From: Microlunatus soli
GTDB taxonomy: Bacteria > Actinomycetota > Actinomycetes > Propionibacteriales > Propionibacteriaceae
Direction: 5' to 3'
Length of the DNA stretch: 64,000 nt
Assembly: GCF_900105385.1 (NCBI RefSeq)
Contig: NZ_LT629772.1
Coordinates: forward strand, 3,162,001 to 3,226,000
Shown one piece after another: positions 1-8,363 of this stretch (the first letter of the stretch is position 1; each line of letters starts with the position of its first letter). The notes beneath the pieces are model-generated. The model saw only the letters and a list, made by a program, of their open reading frames with translations. It was not told where the DNA came from and made no database searches. A program made the position numbers and the translations under genes.

Positions 1-1
1 A

Positions 2-97
2 CTGCTGGTGGTGATGTGGAACGAGAACTACACCGACGCCGATGTCGATGATCTTGCTCTGGCCCTGCGAACCGCTTCGGATCTGCTCGCCCGATGA
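2..97 (+). CDS. C-terminal fragment of a DegT/DnrJ/EryC1-type aminotransferase (partial)
   Basis: The window opens inside a reading frame that ends with TGA at 95-97. The 31 visible residues include WNENYTDADVDDLALALR, which resembles the last segment of DegT/DnrJ/EryC1/StrS PLP-dependent aminotransferases, where an aromatic-Asn-x-x-Tyr-Thr-x-x-Asp-x-x-Asp run precedes a final amphipathic helix. These enzymes usually transaminate keto-sugars in glycan or antibiotic sugar pathways. The catalytic lysine and PLP site would lie upstream, outside the window, so the assignment rests on a short tail only. Another PLP enzyme tail is possible. Confidence 0.45.
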   Translation: MLVVMWNENYTDADVDDLALALRTASDLLAR

Positions 98-521
98 CAA
101 CGCCGCCCAGGTCGTGAGCCTGTGGCAGGACCGCTGGCGAGACCGTAGAAACGACCCGCGGCGCAATCGCAACCTCCTCCAACTGGGCCGTCAGACCGCC
201 GCCCGCAGCAAGCGCGAAGAACGCACCAGCACTGGCCACGAACCTGCACGATTTCGCGAGGCTCGACGTCAGTCGTGCTGCGAAATCAGCGCCACGCGTT
301 CACGACGAGCCAGCCGGAGACCGTCCGCCCAGGCTCCAGGGATGATGCGAACGCCGGACACGAAAGCCCTGATCAACCCGCCCGTAACCCGTTCCACCTC
401 CGGACAGGAGCCGCCGCTCTGGGCTGCGGCATAGCGGCGTAGCGGCACGCCCGTATCGCCCGCTGCCCGGCTCACCTGCCCGGTCAACGGGCATCATGCG
501 CAACACGGATTCGAGCTCACC

Positions 522-566
522 CTTGTCTCGTGGATCATGACCACCTTGTCTCCTGGATCATGACCA
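522..566. repeat. Tandem 22-bp direct repeat
   Basis: Two near-identical copies of CTTGTCTCSTGGATCATGAC occur back to back with a 23-bp period (522-543 and 545-566) and differ at one base. Tandem copies of this kind can be left behind by insertion-sequence ends, which fits the degenerate surroundings. I see no coding role. Confidence 0.6.
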
Positions 567-606
567 TTCGAGGTAGCGTCGACCAACCCACACAGCTGCA
601 TATCGA

Positions 607-624
607 CCCTTTCGAAAGGCTCAG
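607..624. repeat. Variant of the dispersed TTCGA...GGCTCAG repeat, possible terminator
   Basis: CCCTTTCGAAAGGCTCAG lies immediately past the stop codon of the minus-strand gene at 631-2466. It contains a perfect 12-bp palindrome (CCTTTCGAAAGG, 608-619) and matches the pattern of the dispersed repeat seen at 27.4, 34.3 and 43.9 kb. Its place just after a stop codon fits a weak hairpin terminator. Confidence 0.4.
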
Positions 625-630
625 CGTCCG

Positions 631-2466
631 TCAGCTGCGGACCAACCTCCAGGTGCTGGTCCCGGCCGGCAGGTCGGCGGCCAGCTCGACGAAGTCGTGA
701 CCGTGCCGGACGACCGGGGTGAGGGTGGCGCCGGAGTCCTCGACGGTGACCTCGGTTCCGGTCGGAAGCTGCAGCAACACTCCGGCCTGCTCGATCGGCT
801 GCCGCGCGGTGACCGTCAGCTGCCAGCCATCGGCGATCTCGACCAGTTCAAGATCAACTCCGCGGCGGCCCCGTTCCCAGTTGTTGATCTTGCCTGCTGT
901 CCACCACGGCATCTCACGCTGACGGGCCAGCTCGGCCAGCTCCAGGCACGCGGCCCTGGTGGCGGGCTTGCCGTGCAGGTGCGGACCGTGGAACAGGAAG
1001 TGGGCGATGCCGTGCACCGCGGCAGCGCCGTCCAGGATCGGGTCGCGGACCGACAGATGCCCGGCCCAGGCGAGGTCCTGGGTGTGCAGCGGCAGGTTGA
1101 GCACATTCATCGGCCGATTCGCGACGTCGACATCGCCCATCGGGAAGGAGACGTGGGCGGTCCCGAAGGTGAAGCCGACGCTGCCTTGTTTGCTCGGTCC
1201 GCGGGACTCGTCGATCTCGATCCCGACCCGCTCGCACCAGTGGTAGAACTCGGTCCGGCCTTCCCAGCGGGTGTAGTGGTTCTTGTTGGCGATGATCTTC
1301 TCCGAGCCGGTGACCGCCTGCGCCCAGGCATACTGTGCGCGGAACTGCGGCCAGCCCCAGCTGGCCAGGTCGGCATCGCCCATCGCGTTGTAATGCAGGG
1401 CGTGCTCGTGACCGGCCTCGGTGATCTTGGTGTAGATCTCCGGGCCGTAGCCGCCGGGGAAGCATTGACACCAGGTGACGGTGACGCCGGCCTCGGCGAA
1501 GGCGTCCAACGCTCCCTGGCCCTCGTCGGGATTGTTGAGGTCGGAGTCGTGCGACATGTGGGCGATCGCCGCGACGCCGGCAGGCCAGTAGTTCAACCAC
1601 GCCGATGCCGTACGTCGCCGGTCGCGCTCGGTCCAGATCAGCTGGGCCAGGGTGATCCACCACTGGTCGGCCTGCGGCTGGTCGAAGATCGGCACCGCTG
1701 CCGGTGGCGGATAGCTGTGCGTGTAGTCCGACGGCAGCGGCGGGTAGCCGGGCGGCAGGGCCCGGTCGGCTTCGAAGTCCAGCACCAGCCCGTCCTCGCA
1801 TTTGAGGATGTCGTCGTCGATCGGCGCGGTGCCGTCGGCCGCCGGTTTGCCGTCGGCGGCGACGAACCTACCCTGCTGGATCGACACCACGGTCTGCCAG
1901 AGGTCGACGCCGAAGATGATCACTGCGCCGGCGCCGGTGGCTCGACGGGTGATCACCGCCGCACCGTCGACCAGTCGGGCGATCGTCTCGATCTCCGGCT
2001 GGCCGTCAGGAACCGTCAGCGTCTGTCCGGTGACAGCGTGCAGCGGACGCGGCGGAGCGGCCGACATCCGTTGCTGGGAACCGATCTCGACCTGGCTGTC
2101 GGCGAACGGCTCACCGGCCCGGACGCCGGCCAGTTCGGCCAGCTCCGGGTGCGGGTCGCTGATCAGGCAACCGCCGGCAGCGACCCAGCCGGAGGCGGCC
2201 GCGACCGCGGCCGCGTCCAGCCGGGCCGGGCCGGCGAGCACGGCGACGTCGCAGTCCTGGAGATCGGCCGCGGTCACCGTGGTGAAGCGACGATGATCAA
2301 GACGCAGATGATCAAGGAATTCCTGGGCTGCCAGCCACCAGGCGTCACGGCCTTCTTGGTGCGCGGCCCCGGTGGCAGCCTCGTCGATGAACAGGCCGAC
2401 CCGTGCGGGCAGTCCGCCGGCTGCTGGGGGAGCAGTTGACATCGGACTCGTGGAACCACTGGTCAC
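631..2466 (-). CDS. Deacetylase-like carbohydrate-active protein with amidotransferase-like N-terminus
   Basis: 611 residues from a GTG start, chosen because AGAAGGAG lies seven bases upstream. An ATG eight codons later is less well placed. The N-terminal 200 residues look like a class I amidotransferase/ThuA-like or beta-galactosidase-trimerisation fold (DCDVAVLAGPARLD, GAGAVIIFGVDLW). The middle resembles polysaccharide deacetylases: HMSHDSDLNN suggests a metal-binding Asp/His strand and HEHALHYNAM a second His strand. The C-terminus is beta-rich (VRHGHDFVELAADLP). There is no signal peptide, so it is probably cytosolic. It lies near a secreted GH123-like protein, which suggests glycan handling, but the substrate is unknown. 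The combination of folds, not the exact activity, is what I can support. Confidence 0.55.
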   Translation of the reverse strand: MTSGSTSPMSTAPPAAGGLPARVGLFIDEAATGAAHQEGRDAWWLAAQEFLDHLRLDHRRFTTVTAADLQDCDVAVLAGPARLDAAAVAAASGWVAAGGCLISDPHPELAELAGVRAGEPFADSQVEIGSQQRMSAAPPRPLHAVTGQTLTVPDGQPEIETIARLVDGAAVITRRATGAGAVIIFGVDLWQTVVSIQQGRFVAADGKPAADGTAPIDDDILKCEDGLVLDFEADRALPPGYPPLPSDYTHSYPPPAAVPIFDQPQADQWWITLAQLIWTERDRRRTASAWLNYWPAGVAAIAHMSHDSDLNNPDEGQGALDAFAEAGVTVTWCQCFPGGYGPEIYTKITEAGHEHALHYNAMGDADLASWGWPQFRAQYAWAQAVTGSEKIIANKNHYTRWEGRTEFYHWCERVGIEIDESRGPSKQGSVGFTFGTAHVSFPMGDVDVANRPMNVLNLPLHTQDLAWAGHLSVRDPILDGAAAVHGIAHFLFHGPHLHGKPATRAACLELAELARQREMPWWTAGKINNWERGRRGVDLELVEIADGWQLTVTARQPIEQAGVLLQLPTGTEVTVEDSGATLTPVVRHGHDFVELAADLPAGTSTWRLVRS

Positions 2467-2546
2467 CGGGACTCCTTCTGGTCGGGTGTGCCGATGACGA
2501 TACCCAAGTCAAGTAAATTCGGCCAGAGCTAAATTCACATTATGGC

Positions 2547-2575
2547 TTGACGATAAATCCAATCACTCATTAGCC
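2547..2575 (+). promoter_or_regulatory. Weak candidate promoter left of the IS110 element
   Basis: In an unusually AT-rich pocket (about 2505-2575), TTGACG is followed after 17 bp by TTAGCC. The rightward orientation would point at the gene at 4223, from which the IS110 element now separates it. The -10 match is poor, so this is a suggestion only. The remaining 2467-2700 sequence shows nothing else I can name. Confidence 0.2.
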
Positions 2576-2711
2576 TGCCGCTGGGCACCAGCCGCAGCGC
2601 GAGTCGACTTCTCCGGCGGCGCCCTCACCGAAAAGAACCCGTGCATCGGAAGCACTGATCAGTGGTTCCCAGGGCCGCACGACGAGGGGGAACCCGATGA
2701 GATGCCCTGTG

Positions 2712-3962
2712 TCAAGCCGGCTGGTTTTGGGCTTGGAGGATGCGTTGGAGGGCGTGGTGTTGGGCGGGGTCGTAGGAGACGCCGTTTTGCCAGCAGTGCC
2801 AGATCACGTGCAGCCAGGCTCGGGCGAGGATGCGGACGGCGTGGGCGTGGTCGTGTCCTCGGGTGCGGGCTCGTTGGTAGAGGTCGGCGGCCCAGGGGTT
2901 GGCGTGTCGGCTGTCGCCGGCGAAGTCGGTGACAGCGTCGCGGAGTTGTTTGTCGCAGGACCAGCGGAAGGTGACGGCGCGGAGTTTGCCCGATTGCCGG
3001 GTGGAGGGTGCGGCACCGGCCAGACAGGCCAGCGATTCGGGGGTGGGGAATCTGGCGCGGCAGTCGCCGATCTCGGCCAGCAGCCGGGCTGCGCGGACTC
3101 GTCCTGCTCGGGGCAGGCTGGTGAAGATGTGTTGGTCGGCGTGGGTGTGGAGTTGCCGGTCGATCTGGGCGGTGAGTGCCGCGATCTGTTCGACCAGGGT
3201 GGTCAAGATTGCGAGCAGGGCGTGGGTGATGTGGGCCTGGGTTTCGGCGTCGGATCCGGTGATGCCGCGGGCCGCGGCGGCCAGCCGGCCATGCAGTTTG
3301 GTCGGCGGGACTTTGCCGGAGTAGCCCTGTTTGGTCAGCCAGTCGCCGAGGCGTTTGGGGGTCAGCCAGTCGGCTTGGTCTTGGGTGGGGAATCGGGTCA
3401 GGAACGCGATGCTGATCTTGGAATCGAGATCTTTGAACAGGCCGACCGCGCCGGGGAACACGTTGCCGAGATGGGATCGGAGCTGGTTGGCCACCGCGAC
3501 TCGGTGAGCGACCAGGTCCTTGCGGGTGCGGCAGGCCCGACGCAGCGCAACCGTCGCGGCGGTGTCGGGGATGAGTGGCCGCAGCCGGGGCCGGTCGGTG
3601 CGCAGGGTGTCGGCCAGCACGAACGCGTCGAATCGGTCGTCCTTGTTGCCGGCCGAGCCGTAGCGGCCGCGGAGGTTCTTGACCTGGTTCGGACTGATCA
3701 CGACTACGGTCAGGTCGGCTTGGAGCAGGGCGTCGACAATCGGACCGTCCGGGCGCTCGATCGCGACCTCGCCGACTCCGTGATCGATGAGGAACTTGAT
3801 CAACTTCCGCAGCCCGTCCGCGGTGTGTTCGACCAGGGTCTGATCGACTCGATGGCCGCGGCCGTCGACGACACAGACGGCGTGATCGGCAACCGCCCAG
3901 TCGATCCCAGCGGTGAGGTCGTTGATGGGTTGGTCGGGCAGAGTATTACTGGCAGACTTCAT
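2712..3962 (-). CDS. IS110-family DEDD transposase
   Basis: 416 residues, a normal length for the family. The N-terminal RuvC-like half carries the acidic set expected for DEDD recombinases: Asp21 in AGIDWA, Glu69 in VAIERPDG, and Asp109/Asp112 in NKDDRFDAFVLAD. The C-terminal half is the IS116/IS110/IS902 domain, with LPRAGRVRAARLLAEIGD and a conserved serine region APSTRQSGK around residue 325-333. The reading frame is intact, so the element may be active. In this family the recombinase is guided by a structured RNA made from the element's own non-coding end. The start ATG at 3962 is preceded by GCGAGGAGG. Confidence 0.93.
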   Translation of the reverse strand: MKSASNTLPDQPINDLTAGIDWAVADHAVCVVDGRGHRVDQTLVEHTADGLRKLIKFLIDHGVGEVAIERPDGPIVDALLQADLTVVVISPNQVKNLRGRYGSAGNKDDRFDAFVLADTLRTDRPRLRPLIPDTAATVALRRACRTRKDLVAHRVAVANQLRSHLGNVFPGAVGLFKDLDSKISIAFLTRFPTQDQADWLTPKRLGDWLTKQGYSGKVPPTKLHGRLAAAARGITGSDAETQAHITHALLAILTTLVEQIAALTAQIDRQLHTHADQHIFTSLPRAGRVRAARLLAEIGDCRARFPTPESLACLAGAAPSTRQSGKLRAVTFRWSCDKQLRDAVTDFAGDSRHANPWAADLYQRARTRGHDHAHAVRILARAWLHVIWHCWQNGVSYDPAQHHALQRILQAQNQPA

Positions 3963-4190
3963 GTCAGCCTCCTCGCTGCTAGTCCCAGTGGGGAGGCACC
4001 CTTGTGTGCCGATGGTGCCGGAACGTGCCTGCCAGTTCGCTCACTGATCGGCGCTCACAGGCGCTCAGCCCTGTCGACGGTCCGCACGCCCCGGGCAACC
4101 ACCAGACCTCGCAGATCTCATCGTGGACATCCGAAACGTCGAGCGAGCAGGGCGATGACCTGGTGGCACCTCGGGTGCATTGACACTCCA
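3963..4190 (-). ncRNA. Candidate IS110 bridge RNA region (element left end)
   Basis: This 228-bp stretch lies directly upstream of the transposase start and holds no reading frame of its own. In the IS110 subgroup, bridge RNAs are known to be encoded in the non-coding end 5' of the transposase and to carry loops pairing with target and donor DNA. Short self-complementary segments are visible, for example around 4040-4075. I cannot fold it or define the RNA ends by eye, so the boundaries are those of the non-coding segment, not of a transcript. Confidence 0.4.
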
Positions 4191-4222
4191 TCCAAGAGCG
4201 CCAACACGAGGAAGGTAGACCA

Positions 4223-6700
4223 GTGAGTGAGCAGGTCCAGCTTTTCAGGCCGGCCGGCTGGGTGTTGGCCGCCTTCGCCGCGGTGTTGGTGATCAGCTCG
4301 GCCGGCGCGACGCCCAGAGCGTACGGCGCCGACGACATCGTGCTCGGCGACTTCGAGTCGGCGACCGAGACCCACGCAATCCTGCGGTCACCGTCGATCG
4401 ACCGAGCCGAGCTGGCCGGCGACTTCGCCACCGAGGGCAGCACAGCGGTGCACTTCCGGATCGGGACCAGGACCCTGGGTGAATCCTCCTTCGGCATCAT
4501 GCAACTACCCAGCGGCAGCGCCCTGCAGCAGGCCGACTACGCCAGCCGCAGCTATCTGCGGGCCGCCGTGGTGAACGCCACCCCGGAACCGAACACGCTC
4601 TACCTGGTGATCCGCGACACCAGTGGTCACTATCTGCAGAAGTCGTTGCCGGCCGAGCCCTGGAGCGTCCGCTACTTCACCGTCCCGACCAGCCAGCTCG
4701 CGGCGTCGGGCACCGATCCGGCGCAGATCGCCCATCTGCAGTTCAGCAGCGAACGGTCGGCAGCGGCCGAGGACCTGTGGATCGACGACATCCGGCTGAC
4801 CGACACCGATACACCGGAGAGCGAACTGCAGGACGCGGTGGCGCCGCGACTGATCGCCGCGATGGGACTTGCCGAGCGTCTGGAGGACGCCCGGGAGCGG
4901 TTGGCCACCACCCGGTCCACCATCACCGGTCATGCCGGGCCCGATCGATGGCTGCTCGGCCAGGGCAGCAGGTTCGACGATCAACTCGACGCCATCGCAA
5001 CCCGGATCGACGGGATCGCAGACGATGTCACGCAGGCCCGTGCCGTGCTCACCGATCTGACAGCGCTCGATCGGAGAGTGCAGCGGTTCGCCGGCCAGGT
5101 CGATGCCCGTCGGGCCGATCGCGGATCCTTCGCCGGGATCGGCTGGTCGGCCTCCACCGACTCCGTCTATCCCCGCGATCTTCGGTGCTTGTGCAGCACT
5201 GAACCGCACCCGGTCGAGCTCGGCCGCGGCGAGTCGGAAAGCACCCAGCTGGTCACCATGCCGTACGGGGGTGGGCTGACTGACGCTTCGGTGTCGGTGG
5301 TCTCGGCGCCGTCCGGGCTCACGGTGACCAGCGCGCCGGTCGCATCGCTGGACCTGTCGGACCCCAAGATCCGGCAGATCCCGGCGACACCGACCGCGGA
5401 GCGCCCCTCGACCTACCGCGGCTGGACACCGGACCCGATCCTGACCGACCGGACCACCGTCGACGTCGCCGGTGATGATCTTGAAGCATTCTGGATCGAG
5501 GTGCGTGCCACCGACCGGGCCACCATCGGACGGCAACGGGTCGAGCTGGAGCTCAGCGCCGCCGGACGTCCGGCGCACCGGATCGATCTTCCGGTGACGG
5601 TCTGGGACTTCACCGTGCCCGACACCCGGCTGAAGACCGCGATCGGACACGACCCGGCCGCGTACGCCGAGCCGTGGGGTGTCACCGATCCCGACCAGGT
5701 TGCCAGGTTGGTCGACCAGGAGTACGCCTTCCTGGCCGGCTATCGGATCCAGCCGGACAACATCTACCGCAAGGTGTACCAATCGCGGCCGCCGACGGTG
5801 CAGGAGATTCGCCGCTGGGAGAAGCTCCCCGGTGGGCTCAAGCAGTTCAACGTCTGGTACTTCGATCCGCGGACCTTCACCATCGACCAGCCCGACACCT
5901 GGGACGCCGACGCGGACGCCCTGTTCGACAAGATCGCACCGTCGATCGAGGCCTACCGGAAGGCGGGGCTGATCGACAAGGCGTACCTGTACTGCTGTGA
6001 CGAGACCCGCGCCGAGTACGTGCCGATGATCAAGCACGTGCTCGGTCGGTTCAAGGAACGCTTCGGCGATGTCAAGGTCCTGACGACAGCGATCGACGAC
6101 CGGATGGGCCTGGACTCCGGCTTGGCCGATCTGATCGACGAATGGGTCCGCGACGTCCCGTGGTATGACCCGGCGGTGATCGCTGAGCGCCGATCACGAG
6201 GGTTGGAGTCCTGGTGGTATCTGCATGCAGGCGTCTACAACCCCGCGCCCAACGTTGATCTCAACTATCGACCCGGCGACCTTCGTACGCTGCTCGGACC
6301 GATGATCAACAAGGCCGATGTCGACGGTTTCCTCTACTACCGGGTGGATCGGTGGTACGGCAACGGCAAGCTGGACGACGGCCCGCTCAGTTCCTGGGGA
6401 CCATTGACCTGGAACGATCGTGCCGGCGACGGATCCCTCTTCTATCCCGGCATCACGGGACCGATCCCGTCGGTCCGGCTGGAGAACATGAAGGACGGCC
6501 TGGAGGACTACGCGCTGATCGACCTGCTCAAGCAACGCGCCGACCGACCCGGTGCCGACCCGCAACTGGTCGCCCGCGCACGGGAGTTGATCAAGGCCGA
6601 GCAGATCGTGCAGAACGCGTTCCGCTACGACCGGACCAGTGATCACTACCGGGCCTGGCGGCACGACATCGCCTCGGTGATCACTCGGCTCGGGACATGA
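4223..6700 (+). CDS. Secreted DUF4091/GH123-like glycoside hydrolase
   Basis: 825 residues from GTG, with GAGGAAGG as ribosome site about eight bases upstream. Residues 1-35 form a signal peptide (GWVLAAFAAVLVISSAGA). Residues 38-195 look like a carbohydrate-binding jelly roll (DIVLGDFESA to LWIDDIRLTD). Residues about 215-300 are helical and probably coiled-coil. The C-terminal half is DUF4091/GH123-like: YLYCCDETRAEYVPM carries the Asp-Glu pair that is catalytic in related N-acetylhexosaminidases, and LENMKDGLEDYALIDLL is the characteristic family end motif. It probably cleaves amino-sugar glycans outside the cell. An IS110 element ends about 30 bp upstream. Its end overlaps the convergent ABC-F gene by 20 bp. 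Confidence 0.75.
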   Translation: MSEQVQLFRPAGWVLAAFAAVLVISSAGATPRAYGADDIVLGDFESATETHAILRSPSIDRAELAGDFATEGSTAVHFRIGTRTLGESSFGIMQLPSGSALQQADYASRSYLRAAVVNATPEPNTLYLVIRDTSGHYLQKSLPAEPWSVRYFTVPTSQLAASGTDPAQIAHLQFSSERSAAAEDLWIDDIRLTDTDTPESELQDAVAPRLIAAMGLAERLEDARERLATTRSTITGHAGPDRWLLGQGSRFDDQLDAIATRIDGIADDVTQARAVLTDLTALDRRVQRFAGQVDARRADRGSFAGIGWSASTDSVYPRDLRCLCSTEPHPVELGRGESESTQLVTMPYGGGLTDASVSVVSAPSGLTVTSAPVASLDLSDPKIRQIPATPTAERPSTYRGWTPDPILTDRTTVDVAGDDLEAFWIEVRATDRATIGRQRVELELSAAGRPAHRIDLPVTVWDFTVPDTRLKTAIGHDPAAYAEPWGVTDPDQVARLVDQEYAFLAGYRIQPDNIYRKVYQSRPPTVQEIRRWEKLPGGLKQFNVWYFDPRTFTIDQPDTWDADADALFDKIAPSIEAYRKAGLIDKAYLYCCDETRAEYVPMIKHVLGRFKERFGDVKVLTTAIDDRMGLDSGLADLIDEWVRDVPWYDPAVIAERRSRGLESWWYLHAGVYNPAPNVDLNYRPGDLRTLLGPMINKADVDGFLYYRVDRWYGNGKLDDGPLSSWGPLTWNDRAGDGSLFYPGITGPIPSVRLENMKDGLEDYALIDLLKQRADRPGADPQLVARARELIKAEQIVQNAFRYDRTSDHYRAWRHDIASVITRLGT

Positions 6701-8294
6701 CGGCTGATCCGGTCCAATCCGGATCGTCGGTCTCGATCACCCGACCGTCCTCGGCGAAGGTGACGTATCGGTCGAAGGAGTGAGCAAACCAGCGGTCGTG
6801 GGTGACGGCCAACACGGTACCGTCGAACTCGTCGAGCGCGGACTCCAGCGCCTCCGCCGACGCCACATCGAGGTTGTCGGTCGGCTCGTCGAGCAGCAGC
6901 AGGGTGGCACCGGAGAGTTCGAGCAGCAGGATCTGCAGCCGTGCCTGCTGACCGCCGGAGAGGGTGTCGAACGGCTGTTCGCGGGCGGCAACGAGCTCAT
7001 AGCGGTTCAGCGCCCGGGCTGCCTGGTCCGGGCCGAGCGACCAGTCCGTCCAGAGGATCTCCAGCAAGGTCCGACCGGCCAGCTCCGGATGCTCGTGGGA
7101 TTGGGAGAAGTGTCCGGGGACGACGCGTGCCCCAAGCTTCCAACCGCCTGTGTGGGCAACGGCGTCGAGCTCCGGCCAGCCGCCGAGCAGACGCATGAAG
7201 TGACTCTTGCCGGTGCCGTTGGCGCCGAGCACGGCCACCCGTTCGCCATAGCAGACCTCAAGGTCGAACGGCGAGGTCAGTCCGGTCAGGGCGAGGTCGG
7301 TGCAGGTCAGGGCTCGCACCCCGGTCCGGCCGCCCTGCAGTCGCATCCGGAGTCGTTGTTGGCGCGGAGGGTCCGGTGGTCGGGTGAGCTCATGGCGCTG
7401 CAGCCGGGTCACCGCGGCCTGGGTCTTCGGCGACTTGGCCTGCCGCAGCGTACGGACCAACTCCTCGAGCCGGTCGCGTTGCTCCTGCCAACGCCGCCCG
7501 AGTTCGGCAGAACGTTCGTGTCGATCCAACCGGGCCTGGTGATAACTGGCGAAGCCGGCGCCGTGCACCCACGCCGAGTTGCCGTCCGCCGAGCCTTCGA
7601 GGGTGACGATCTGGTGCGCAGTGTTGGCGAGCAGTTCGCGATCATGCGAGACATACAGAACGGTTTTCGAGGTCTCGTTCAGTCGATCCTCCAGCCACTG
7701 CTTGCTGGGCACGTCGAGGTAGTTGTCGGGCTCGTCCAAGATCAACACCTGTTCGGGGCTGCGGAGGAGAAGCCGGAGCACCAGCCGCTTCTGCTCGCCA
7801 CCGGACAGCGTCATCACGTCCCGGTACTTCGCCAGGTCGTAGGACACCCCGAAGGCCTCGGTGCAACAGATGTCCCAGAGCACCTCTGCGTCGTAGCCAC
7901 CGGCGTCGGCCCACTCGGCCAGCGCTTCGGCATAGCCCAGGTGGGTCCGTTCGTCGTCGCTGTCCATCACCGCCAACTCGGCGCGGTCGACCGCGGACGC
8001 AGCTGCGCGGACACGCGCCGAGGCGACAGACAACAAGAGGTCGCGGACGGTCTCGACTCCGCGGCCGGTGCCGATGAACTGCCGCATGATCCCGATGCCG
8101 CCGCTGCCGGTCACGGTGCCGGTGTGCGCTGCGATGTCGCCGGCGATGATCCGCAACAGCGTGGTCTTGCCGCAGCCGTTGGCGCCGACCAGGGCGACAT
8201 GGGCACCGTCACCGACGCGGAAACCGACCTCGTCCAGCAACGGTCGGCCGTCCGGCAGCTGATAGCCGACGTCGGCAACCTCGATGTGGCCCAT
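6681..8294 (-). CDS. ABC-F family ATPase (ribosome-associated or resistance type)
   Basis: 537 residues with two ATP-binding cassettes and no membrane segment, the ABC-F layout. Cassette 1 has Walker A GANGCGKTT (37-45), signature LSGGEQKR and Walker B VLILDEPDNYLD. Cassette 2 has GANGTGKSH, LSGGQQARLQ and LLLLDEPTDNLD. The linker between them (about 255-325) is Arg/Gln-rich and charged, as in ABC-F proteins that reach into the ribosomal E site. In cassette 2 the residue after GKS is His where Thr or Ser is usual. Family members regulate translation or protect ribosomes from antibiotics, and which role applies cannot be read here. Confidence 0.88.
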   Translation of the reverse strand: MGHIEVADVGYQLPDGRPLLDEVGFRVGDGAHVALVGANGCGKTTLLRIIAGDIAAHTGTVTGSGGIGIMRQFIGTGRGVETVRDLLLSVASARVRAAASAVDRAELAVMDSDDERTHLGYAEALAEWADAGGYDAEVLWDICCTEAFGVSYDLAKYRDVMTLSGGEQKRLVLRLLLRSPEQVLILDEPDNYLDVPSKQWLEDRLNETSKTVLYVSHDRELLANTAHQIVTLEGSADGNSAWVHGAGFASYHQARLDRHERSAELGRRWQEQRDRLEELVRTLRQAKSPKTQAAVTRLQRHELTRPPDPPRQQRLRMRLQGGRTGVRALTCTDLALTGLTSPFDLEVCYGERVAVLGANGTGKSHFMRLLGGWPELDAVAHTGGWKLGARVVPGHFSQSHEHPELAGRTLLEILWTDWSLGPDQAARALNRYELVAAREQPFDTLSGGQQARLQILLLELSGATLLLLDEPTDNLDVASAEALESALDEFDGTVLAVTHDRWFAHSFDRYVTFAEDGRVIETDDPDWTGSAVMSRAE

Positions 8295-8363
8295 GGCGCG
8301 AGTATCCCCAGCCGGTCGGGGACTCGTCGAACGGTTTTGCCGGATCCTCGCTGCCCGATCCCG

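Larger units (their letters stand above)
98..630. other. 533-bp non-coding or degenerate stretch
   Basis: No convincing gene is visible. Read on the minus strand between about 490 and 200, the translated fragments (SRAAGDTGVPLRR, then ARRERVALISQHD, then a frame change into REIVQVRGQC) faintly recall the N-terminus of IS30-family transposases, which carry a Gly-rich helix-turn-helix and then an ER-E-I-A-L motif, but stops and frame changes break it. I treat it as a possible eroded insertion sequence. It also holds the 23-bp-period repeat at 522-566 and a small palindrome at 608-619. Confidence 0.4.
2700..4190 (-). mobile_element. IS110-family insertion sequence
   Basis: The element has one transposase gene on the minus strand, a short flank after its stop codon and about 228 bp of non-coding DNA before its start. 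Near the two ends are short inverted matches, GTGTCAA at 2709-2715 and TTGACAC at 4180-4186. IS110 elements lack long terminal inverted repeats and usually make no target duplication, so the ends are approximate. The right end lies only about 30 bp before the start codon of the gene at 4223, so the insertion probably separated that gene from its own promoter. Confidence 0.75.

Noticed and set aside
697..2439. Long plus-strand open frame of 580 codons opposite the deacetylase-like gene
   Set aside because: In DNA this GC-rich, frames opposite real genes are often open. The minus frame has a ribosome site and recognisable motifs, and the plus frame has neither. The same applies to frames opposite 2712-3962, 4223-6700, 24761-27601, 27657-31280, 33988-36231 and 41861-43894.
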